Both the position numbers and the translations under genes were made by a program. Positions 1 to 5,055 of a DNA stretch of 8,478 nt are shown here, piece after piece. Origin of the DNA: UBA4844 sp050943255 (GTDB lineage Bacteria > Bacillota > Syntrophomonadia > Syntrophomonadales > Syntrophomonadaceae); NCBI GenBank assembly GCA_050943255.1, contig JBMNOV010000069.1, forward strand, positions 1 to 8,478. The letters run 5' to 3'. A model generated the notes under the pieces. That model had not been told where the DNA came from. It saw only the letters and a list, made by a program, of their open reading frames with translations, and ran no database searches. The first letter of the stretch is position 1. Every line of letters starts with the position of its first letter.

Positions 1-1
1 T

Positions 2-508
2 GACAATCAATGCCGGACACCGCATCTTGACGAAGAAAGAATCAAAAAACTTTTCATATCTGCGGTCAATAAGCTGCTTTCCGAAAGAGATGAAATCCTA
101 GGAAATTTTGAACTCATAAAGGCTACGGTTTTTGATACAACCGACCTAGAAAATGAGCAATCTGAACTACAAAGCGAAATTGAGGTTGTAGCCGGTATGA
201 TTCAGCAAGCCATAAGTGAGAATGCACATCTCGCTCTTGATCAGGCAGAATACCAAGCACGGTATAACGCACTGGTTGAGCGCTTTGAACTTGCCAAGGC
301 TCGCCATACTGCGGTTACCGAAGAAATCACCGACAAGCAGACAAGGCTCAGTACAATGAATGCCTTCCTCTACACCCTCCGTAAGCAAGATAACCTGCTT
401 ACCGATTTTGACAAAAAGCTGTGGTGCAGTCTTGTGGACTATGCTACTGTTTATGATAAAAACGATGTACGGTTCACCTTTAAAGACGGAACTGAAATTC
501 AGGCATAA
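2..508 (+). CDS. Large serine recombinase, C-terminal part (5' end outside window)
   Basis: The reading frame is open from the first bases to the TAA at 506-508 and gives 168 residues; the catalytic resolvase domain must lie left of the window. The visible part starts with the last zinc-ribbon residues (NQCRTPHLDEERIKKLF, residues 3-19), typical of the recombinase zinc beta-ribbon, then a long charged helical stretch (about 45-135) as in the coiled-coil region of large serine recombinases, and ends with KLWCSLVDYATVY and VRFTFKDGTEI, a common C-terminal strand block of this family. Such enzymes integrate and excise mobile elements by serine chemistry at short att sites, so an element end may lie close to this stop codon. 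A likely terminator follows. The same domain, badly decayed and on the other strand, is found at 4676-5055. The visible part is intact. Family is well supported; the exact subfamily is not. Confidence 0.85.
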   Translation, partial: DNQCRTPHLDEERIKKLFISAVNKLLSERDEILGNFELIKATVFDTTDLENEQSELQSEIEVVAGMIQQAISENAHLALDQAEYQARYNALVERFELAKARHTAVTEEITDKQTRLSTMNAFLYTLRKQDNLLTDFDKKLWCSLVDYATVYDKNDVRFTFKDGTEIQA

Positions 509-530
509 ATACCCATGAATAGCGGTAAAC

Positions 531-573
531 TCCCCATTGCTACTATATCAGTAGTGGAGGGTTTTGATTTTTA
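531..573 (+). terminator. Likely rho-independent terminator of the recombinase
   Basis: A hairpin with CTACT (540-544) pairing to AGTAG (550-554) around a 5-nt loop extends through G-U pairs to CCC/GGG and is followed by TTTTGATTTTT. It starts about 25 bases after the recombinase stop. The opposite strand lacks a T-run after the hairpin, so it should act mainly on the + strand. Confidence 0.55.
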
Positions 574-600
574 ATTTTATATTATAAATATAATGTGCAC

Positions 601-2310
601 TTAACGTCCGCAACATTTTTTATATTTTTTCCCTGAACCACATGGACAAGGATCATTTCTGCCAATTTTAGAATCAACTCGTTTATATGTTCCATGAAAA
701 ATCGGTTGGTCTTTTAACAGTGCTGGAATTTCAAAAGCGTACCCGGCATAGCAGACCGTTTTTAATCCAAACTCAAAATTATGGGGTGCAGAAATAAAGT
801 ATGTTCTATTTTTGATGACTTCAAAAGCTTCACGAACAGTATTATGTTGAAAAAGATTTAACAATGTTTGCGTACTTATAACAGGCACATCAGTATTGTT
901 TACTCGAATTCCTTTTTTGGAAACAACGCACCCCATTATTTGAGGAGTGTGCTCAGATTCTGTGTTACCAAATATCCTATTACAAAAATCCAAGTGATTA
1001 TCCTGTGCATAGATTAGTATGTTAGATATTTGATCACAGCCACGCTCTATATCCTGAATTCTAGCAAATACCTCTGGTGTTGAATCTGCTTCAACAAGCC
1101 ATTTCAATTCGCAAACCAAAACTGTATTACTAGTTTTTTCCCATATTGCATAATCCACATCGGGTAATGGATCGGGTAGTGGCTTGTTTTTTGCTACAAG
1201 TATATCGGGAAATTTTTCTACAACATGTGTAAGCTCTTCTTGCATAATTCCTTCGCGTAGATTAGTTAAATTGAAATATGATTTATCTCTGAGTTTATGA
1301 ATTAGAGAAATAAGATTGCGCTCTGGTCTACTTGCTAAAATCAAGTGAGGTGCAAGCGCCAATATGTCCTTGTCAATTGAAACAAATGGTTGATAAACTA
1401 TATCATTATTTTTTAGGCTATTATTATAGGTCAGTAATGTCAAAATAGCGGATATGCTTTCCGCCGGTATATCAGCCTTTTGAGAAATGAATCGTGTGAA
1501 TTCAGAGGAAGTTTTAACAATAACTGCCTCCTCCACATTAGCCCCGGGAATATCGCTTTTCAAACAAGCTCTCATATGAATAATGCACAGAGTTGCGATA
1601 ACTATCCAAAAGTGTTTGAATTCTTTAATAGAAAAGGTATCGAATTGCCATTCTTCTGGAAGCTCGCTTGTATGCATCCACTGCCTTTCCATCATTCCTT
1701 GAAACACATTCCAAATCTCATCGTCTGTGCTATACGAAATATGGCCTTCTCGAAACCGGATAGACGCTACCAACCTTTGATTTGTTAAAAATAACTCTTG
1801 GGTCGGCGCAAATTGAAGTTTAGCAGATTGATCCCTTCGAATGGATTCCATCATATCCGAAATTACAATGCCCCGATTTTCGGGATTGTCCAAAAAAGTT
1901 ATCGTTTTTTGTTTCTCATTAACCTGTGCTGAAAAGTACCCGCGCGAATAACTGATATAAGCACTACAAATTGGTGAATATGGCTTGGCGTGATTTTGCA
2001 ACAAATCTGCAATAGCAAGATACCGCTTGGAAATGATGCTCTTATCTAAAATATCTTCGTTTGTTGAAGGGCAATCATGATAAATCCATTGGATAAGAAC
2101 GTTAAGTGCATCCAATTGTTCCCTTATAAAAAATGAAAATTCAAGACTATCTTCCCTCAATGCAAGATCTGTGGTTCCACCCAGACGACAAGAGTCTTCA
2201 AATACTGTAAGTGCATTAAATAAAGCCGTTTTTCTATTCAAGGAAAAAACAGAACTTTGTTTATGCAATTCATCAATTTCTTTCTCAACTTCACGGATAT
2301 ACTCGGCCAT
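601..2310 (-). CDS. SEC-C motif protein with PD-(D/E)xK-like nuclease signature, function unknown
   Basis: This intact 569-residue gene has no gene name I recognise. The C-terminus (residues 550-569, GRNDPCPCGSGKKYKKCCGR) is a textbook SEC-C zinc-binding motif, as found at the end of SecA and on many stand-alone proteins. Upstream, P383-D384-V-D386 is followed by a hydrophobic strand and E401-L-K403, with Q427 in the next helix; this spacing fits a PD-(D/E)xK nuclease core. The N-terminal 370 residues are mostly helical and unrecognised, with no signal peptide or clear membrane segment. I chose the ATG at 2308-2310 because AAGGGG (2319-2324) lies 8 bases upstream; a TTG at 2436 would add 42 residues but has no good ribosome site. 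Beside it on the same strand are ruins of an OLD-like ATPase and HsdM, which suggests a defence or DNA-processing role. Nuclease activity is inferred from the motif only. Confidence 0.85.
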   Translation of the reverse strand: MAEYIREVEKEIDELHKQSSVFSLNRKTALFNALTVFEDSCRLGGTTDLALREDSLEFSFFIREQLDALNVLIQWIYHDCPSTNEDILDKSIISKRYLAIADLLQNHAKPYSPICSAYISYSRGYFSAQVNEKQKTITFLDNPENRGIVISDMMESIRRDQSAKLQFAPTQELFLTNQRLVASIRFREGHISYSTDDEIWNVFQGMMERQWMHTSELPEEWQFDTFSIKEFKHFWIVIATLCIIHMRACLKSDIPGANVEEAVIVKTSSEFTRFISQKADIPAESISAILTLLTYNNSLKNNDIVYQPFVSIDKDILALAPHLILASRPERNLISLIHKLRDKSYFNLTNLREGIMQEELTHVVEKFPDILVAKNKPLPDPLPDVDYAIWEKTSNTVLVCELKWLVEADSTPEVFARIQDIERGCDQISNILIYAQDNHLDFCNRIFGNTESEHTPQIMGCVVSKKGIRVNNTDVPVISTQTLLNLFQHNTVREAFEVIKNRTYFISAPHNFEFGLKTVCYAGYAFEIPALLKDQPIFHGTYKRVDSKIGRNDPCPCGSGKKYKKCCGR

Positions 2311-2318
2311 TTTGGGTT

Positions 2319-2324
2319 CCCCTT
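2319..2324 (-). promoter_or_regulatory. Ribosome binding site that decides the start of the SEC-C gene
   Basis: AAGGGG on the - strand lies 8 bases before the ATG at 2310. The alternative upstream TTG at 2436 lacks such a site and follows an in-frame TGA closely, so the shorter protein is preferred. Confidence 0.6.
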
Positions 2325-2440
2325 TTTCTTGTGAATCGCAAACAAGTTTTCGATTATTGCTATTACGTGCCTGTCCATCATAAACAGGACTAAGCAGTTC
2401 ATTTGAATCCCCTGTAAAGCGTGCAATAAATATCAAATCT

Positions 2441-2453
2441 CTTGATAATCAAG
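2441..2453. promoter_or_regulatory. Short dyad upstream of the SEC-C gene, possible operator
   Basis: CTTGATAATCAAG is a perfect 6-bp inverted repeat around one central base, about 130 bases upstream of the chosen start. No convincing -35/-10 pair was found around it, so a regulatory role is only a guess. Confidence 0.2.
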
Positions 2454-2481
2454 GTTTCATTATTTCGTATTCCACGGTTGT

Positions 2482-2631
2482 TTATAAAAAAAACGAAAGG
2501 CTAAAATATATATCTTTACGATATGAAGTGGCCGAAAATGCAGGCCTTAGTGCATCTACAAAAGCAGACTTGCCACAATTGTTTCCGCTAATAACAGCAT
2601 TAACGCTCTTTCGGGCAATCCCGATCAAAAG
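2482..2631 (-). pseudogene. Fragment of an OLD-family/SMC-like ATPase (Walker A region only)
   Basis: The frame between TAG (2632-2634) and TAA (2482-2484) reads ...RKSVNAVISGNNCGKSAF followed by VDALRPAFSATSYRKDIYF. The block GNNCGKS is a Walker A motif (G-x-N-x-x-G-K-S), and the following DALR plus F/DIYFSLS stretch is typical of OLD-type (overcoming lysogenization defect) ATPases, which cleave DNA or act in phage defence. Only about 50 residues survive: the strand before the P-loop is missing, and so are the Walker B, signature and TOPRIM parts. It stops in an A/T-rich tract about 170 bases before the SEC-C start and abuts the HsdM ruin. It cannot be functional. The ATPase assignment is good; the OLD subgroup is an inference from the residues around the P-loop. 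Confidence 0.6.
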
Positions 2632-2634
2632 CTA

Positions 2635-2663
2635 AACCCCCTTTTTTGCACCTTAACCCCCTT
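2635..2663. repeat. AACCCCCTT direct repeat at the junction of two gene ruins
   Basis: AACCCCCTT occurs at 2635-2643 and again at 2655-2663, a 20-base period, exactly between the OLD-like fragment and the truncated HsdM fragment. It may be a scar of a deletion or slippage that joined the two, or a chance pair of C-runs. Confidence 0.4.
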
Positions 2664-3120
2664 AGAAGGCACTCAAAATAGGGTAATTAAATTGTATTAT
2701 TTTCGTAGTGATTATATCAAGTACAATTTCACCTAACTGAGGGTTCACCATATCTATAATAAATTTTGTAACAGGCCTCGGAGTATAGAATTCCCCGGCT
2801 TTGCCAGCGCTTTGCAGATCCTTGAGCATGGATTCGTAAATGCCATTGAATAAATGAGCGGTTTTTACTTCATCAAAGTTAATATCAGCATTAATTTTAT
2901 TAATAACTTGCCGCAAAAGAGTTCCTGATTTCATGAAGTTATTTACGCCTTCCATGACATCACGGACAAGGAATTTTCGTGGATCTCCATCTGAAACATC
3001 CAAATTGCGCAACGCATCCGCTCATTTTATTGAAATCCTTATTCAGCTGCATACGAGGGTTCAATTCTCTCCAGATTGCCAAAAAAGCCCAATGTCATCT
3101 CTGATTTTGAAGTGTAAAAA
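2662..3120 (-). pseudogene. hsdM: Type I restriction-modification methyltransferase HsdM, truncated and frameshifted
   Basis: The remnant reads, in order, GFFGNLERIEPSYAAE, then NKDFNKMS, then ALRNLDVSDGDPRKFLVRDV, then the well-known HsdM block LLRQVINKI ... ELQSAGKAGEFYTPRPVTKFIIDMV. Functional HsdM adds a methyl group to adenine as part of the type I R-M complex. Three lesions show that this copy is dead. Between AAE and NKDF the frame changes at 3044, and at 3019 an extra base changes it again. The sequence also diverges after GEIVLD (about 2715), just where the SAM-binding motif DPACGTGGF should follow; the catalytic NPPF region is absent. No HsdS or HsdR sequence is visible. The 5' end is also missing, since the region before about 3120 runs into a hairpin and the tmRNA-end scar. 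The family call is firm; the break points are accurate to a few codons. Confidence 0.85.
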
Positions 3121-3149
3121 ATGGGGGTCTTTACCTCCATAAAAGCCTT

Positions 3150-3177
3150 ATGCCATGCGGGTTTAGCCGCATGGCAT
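3150..3177. terminator. Perfect 11-bp hairpin, probable (bidirectional) terminator
   Basis: ATGCCATGCGG (3150-3160) pairs perfectly with CCGCATGGCAT (3167-3177) around the loop GTTTAG. On the + strand CTTTATTT follows; on the - strand AAGGCTTTTA follows. It lies 20 bases downstream of the tmRNA-like 3' end on the - strand, which is where the terminator of that RNA gene would be expected. Confidence 0.6.
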
Positions 3178-3196
3178 CTTTATTTACCTAAAATTT

Positions 3197-3219
3197 TGGT
3201 GGGGGCGGGGGGAGTCGAA
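3197..3219 (-). other. tmRNA/tRNA 3'-end fossil, probable att site
   Basis: Read on the - strand, these 23 bases are TTCGACT (a canonical 7-base T-loop), CCCCC (3' half of a T-stem), CGCCCCC (3' half of an acceptor stem), A (discriminator) and CCA. Every element has its correct length. The implied 5' acceptor strand GGGGGCG is typical of tmRNA rather than of usual tRNAs. The 5' half of the T-stem should come just before but is replaced by A/T-rich sequence, so this is not a working RNA. A piece running from the T-loop to CCA is the classic duplicated att segment left by integration into ssrA or a tRNA gene. The T-loop-side (element) flank is at higher coordinates; the CCA side with its hairpin would be the original chromosome. 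Confidence 0.6.
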
Positions 3220-3249
3220 TTATTATTACATAAAGTAAATAGCACTAAT

Positions 3250-3281
3250 CTCAAGGTACTGTCAGATCAACAGCCCTTGAG
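3250..3281. repeat. Inverted repeat / hairpin downstream of the iron-sulfur gene
   Basis: CTCAAGG (3250-3256) pairs with CCTTGAG (3275-3281), and inside it CTGT (3259-3262) pairs with ACAG (3270-3273). It lies about 90 bases beyond the stop of the CDGSH gene. No T-run follows closely on either strand, so it is a weak terminator candidate. Confidence 0.35.
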
Positions 3282-3373
3282 TATGGCTCCTTTCCTGAGT
3301 GCCAAAGCACTGTATTTGGAGGATCAAATTGAATGTCGGCGAACCGAATATAGCTTCTCGTTCACAATAAGAA

Positions 3374-3835
3374 TTAGGAATCAACTTTCCAACCATTACG
3401 GAAATGGCTACCATCGCAGAAGGGGCGCATTTCGCTTTGCCCACAGCGGCACAAGGAGGTTTTGCCCGCCTGATTAGTGACGCTGCCGTCAACATCCTGC
3501 AGTTGAAAATCGCCTTCAATGAGCAAAGGACCGTTGCGCAGCACCTTTATAGTCAAAGCCTTTGCATTTGAAGAGTTCTCAGTATCCTTGGCACCAGGGC
3601 CACGGCCAAGCTCAGGGTCAACTGCCGATCCATCCGGCAGGGAGTACTTTAATGCACCGGAAGGACAGTCATCAATAGTGCGAATAATTTCTTCCGGGCT
3701 GGCTGCCTCGACGTTTACCCAGGGTCTCTTTTGCAGATTGAATACCTGCGGAAGCTGCTTAAGACAAACCGCCGAATGAGAGCAGCGTTCTGGTTCCCAA
3801 TATACCACGATATCCTTGTTACGGTATTCTTTCAT
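3374..3835 (-). CDS. Fer4_19 (YjdI-like) - CDGSH iron-sulfur protein
   Basis: This is an intact 153-residue soluble protein with two iron-sulfur modules. Residues 1-65 match the divergent mono-cluster ferredoxin family Fer4_19/YjdI: C18-S-H-S-A-V-C24, then RPWVNVEAA and C57-P-S-G-A-L. Residues 95-153 carry a CDGSH domain with C129-x-C131 and P-F-C140-D-G-S-H144, the three Cys and one His that hold a labile 2Fe-2S cluster. Between them is a polar linker (70-95). Such fusions are known in bacteria and archaea; electron transfer or redox sensing is assumed, but the partner is unknown. The ATG is preceded by AAGGAG at 3844-3849, 8 bases away, and a strong promoter lies further upstream, so it is a single-gene unit. 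All cluster ligands are present, and the gene looks functional although it lies between decayed elements. Confidence 0.92.
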   Translation of the reverse strand: MKEYRNKDIVVYWEPERCSHSAVCLKQLPQVFNLQKRPWVNVEAASPEEIIRTIDDCPSGALKYSLPDGSAVDPELGRGPGAKDTENSSNAKALTIKVLRNGPLLIEGDFQLQDVDGSVTNQAGKTSLCRCGQSEMRPFCDGSHFRNGWKVDS

Positions 3836-3875
3836 TGTTTAGTCTCCTTAAGTGATTATTTTAGTTCTTAGTTTT

Positions 3876-3904
3876 AATATACTCGGTATGTTAATTAGTG
3901 GCAA
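3876..3904 (-). promoter_or_regulatory. Sigma-A-type promoter of the Fer4_19-CDGSH gene, with a possible operator
   Basis: On the - strand TTGCCA (3899-3904, 5 of 6 to the -35 consensus) and TATATT (3876-3881, 5 of 6 to the -10) are separated by exactly 17 bases. The transcript would start about 30 bases before the AAGGAG site. The spacer contains ATACCGAGTAT, an imperfect palindrome running into the -10, where a repressor could bind. No regulator gene is present in the window. Confidence 0.6.
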
Positions 3905-3917
3905 GAAAGAATTGGAT

Positions 3918-3938
3918 CATGGTTCCCGTCCCCCGTCC
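3918..3938 (-). repeat. Possible REP-like element end (GGACGGGGGACGG type)
   Basis: The - strand carries GGACGGGGGACGGGAACC followed by ATG. Short GGGGACGG-rich repeats of this look are common in Clostridia and are often associated with REP/Y1-transposase elements. Only one copy is visible here, so the assignment rests on resemblance alone. Confidence 0.25.
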
Positions 3939-3985
3939 TTGGCCCGTTATCTTGATAATTATTTATTATAATTATACGTTAATAT

Positions 3986-4697
3986 TTGTTAATAATAGAG
4001 AGGAGATATATTGTGGGAATTAAAACCAAAGCAGACCCTGTTGCGCAAGCAAGTGCTAACCTGATTCAACAGGACTTCACTGCTTACAGCGCCCAATCAG
4101 AAATGGCTGGGAGATATTACGGAAATACCAACAGCGGATGGCAAACTCTATGTAGCTGCGATAATGGATTGTTTTGATGGAGCCATCGTAGGTTTAAAAA
4201 TGGCAGACAACATGAGAACAGAACTTTGTACAGATGCTTTCACCTCAGCCATTAAGAATTATCAAGCTTATGGCATGATCTTTCATAGCGACCGAGGCAG
4301 TCAGTATACCAGTAAGCTCTACCGTGAGATATTAGCTAAGTATGCTGCCAAGCAAAGTATGAGCGCCACGGGAAAATGTTATGATAATGCCCGGATGGAA
4401 TCCTTTTTTGCTACCTTGAAGAAAGAAGGCATTTATAAATTTAAGACCGAAAAAATGAGGATGGAAACCGTTAAAAGTATAGTATTTCGGTTCATAGAGG
4501 TGTATTATAACCGGAAGAGGATTTACACAACCAATGGAGGTTATCCGCCGCTTATGAAACGCTCTTTATTTTATCAAACACGGTTCCCCAAGCAGTATAA
4601 AAATCAATCAAGGTCTTGCTCCACAAAAATGTCGCAAGACCCATTTACATTATGGTCGGGGATAGTTCGTCAAGGTCAGGTCGTATTTTCCGGATAG
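3986..4697 (+). pseudogene. IS3-family transposase (OrfB, rve/DDE domain), 5'-truncated and frameshifted
   Basis: Recognisable homology starts at RYIVGIKTKADP (about 4004) and runs through LIQQDFTA, then after a frame change TAPNQKWLGDITEIPTADG, then HSDRGSQYTS, CYDNARMESFFATLKKE and YYNRKRIYTTNGGYPP. All three catalytic acids remain: D in GDIT (4113-4115), D in HSDRG and E in ARMES. The frame is broken by one extra T at 4084-4085, and OrfA, the helix-turn-helix part and roughly the first third of OrfB are missing. The last 35 or so codons after LFYQ look like read-through. A GTG at 4013 with AGGAG upstream would start a 55-residue peptide only. This is an insertion-sequence remnant; no clear terminal inverted repeats or target duplication could be identified. 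It is probably immobile. Confidence 0.85.
4612..4641. repeat. Inverted repeat GGTCTTGC...GCAAGACC
   Basis: GGTCTTGC (4612-4619) is perfectly complementary to GCAAGACC (4634-4641) around a 14-base loop. On the - strand the hairpin is followed by TTGATTGATTTTTAT, so it could terminate - strand transcripts coming from the membrane-protein gene. It overlaps the 3' tail of the transposase reading frame. Confidence 0.35.
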
Positions 4698-4726
4698 CTC
4701 CGGAAAATCTCCACCTTCTCCTTGAC
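4669..4726. repeat. Nested 58-bp imperfect palindrome
   Basis: GTCAAGG (4669-4675) pairs with CCTTGAC (4720-4726), AGGT (4678-4681) with ACCT (4713-4716), and ATTTTCCGG (4685-4693) with CCGGAAAAT (4700-4708) around ATAGCT. It lies exactly between the IS3 remnant and the recombinase remnant and overlaps the decayed tail of the latter. It may be an element end, an att-like site or a terminator-like structure. Confidence 0.5.
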
Positions 4727-5055
4727 TTCACAGATAATAGCTGCTTTTTACCAGAGTACGAGTTTAGGCACTAAACTAAATTTGACAATTCCAAACTGCC
4801 TTTTCAGTGTAGTGATAAAAGTGCTGATTTCCTTGTTTTTTCGCTTCCGCTTTTCTATTTCTGACTCGAAAGCTGTGTAATGCTCCAAAGCATTGAAGCG
4901 TTCTTCGAGGCGTGCGGCTTCTTGTGCGTAGGCTTCCTGCGACTGGGCGACCGAGGCGTTCTTCTTTATATGCGCCTGCATGAGCTCGGACACGACCGTC
5001 ATTTCATCTTGTTCCTGTTGCATTTCGGCATCAAGTGCTGTAGTTTCTATTCGAC
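4676..5055 (-). pseudogene. Second large serine recombinase, decayed C-terminal fragment
   Basis: On the - strand the frame reads RIETTALDAEMQQEQDEM and continues VVSELMQAHIKKNASVAQSQ ... RFNALEHYTAF ... FITTLKRQ. It aligns almost without gaps to the recombinase tail at 2-508 (FDTTDLENEQ ... EVVAGMIQQAISENA ... VERFELAK ... LYTLRKQ), so it is the helical region of the same family. After KLVLW there is an in-frame TAA (4748-4750), and the same frame then continues KAAIICEVKEKVEIF up to a TGA at 4676-4678, resembling the normal C-terminal strands (LWCSLVDYATV). Catalytic and zinc-ribbon domains are absent. Its upstream end overlaps the stop of the membrane-protein gene, so a deletion joined the two. 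The ATG at 5021-5023 is just an internal methionine. It is certainly not an active recombinase. Confidence 0.75.

Noticed and set aside
1480..1788. A 102-residue + strand frame inside the SEC-C gene.
   Set aside because: It lies wholly antisense to a well-supported gene and shows no motif or ribosome site; the same holds for the + frames at 2171-2383 and 6858-7184.
2311..2436. An N-terminal extension of the SEC-C protein to a TTG at 2436.
   Set aside because: No ribosome site precedes the TTG, whereas AAGGGG is well placed before the ATG at 2310.
3190..3290. A complete tRNA or tmRNA gene.
   Set aside because: Only the 3' segment from the T-loop to CCA is present; no 5' acceptor strand or T-stem partner is found upstream on the - strand.
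3262..3519. An 85-residue - strand frame overlapping the CDGSH domain in another frame.
   Set aside because: The overlapping frame carries clear cluster motifs; this one has none.
4080..4090. Programmed frameshifting in the IS3 transposase.
   Set aside because: There is no A-rich slippery sequence here, and IS3 frameshifting joins OrfA to OrfB, not two parts of OrfB; a one-base insertion explains it.
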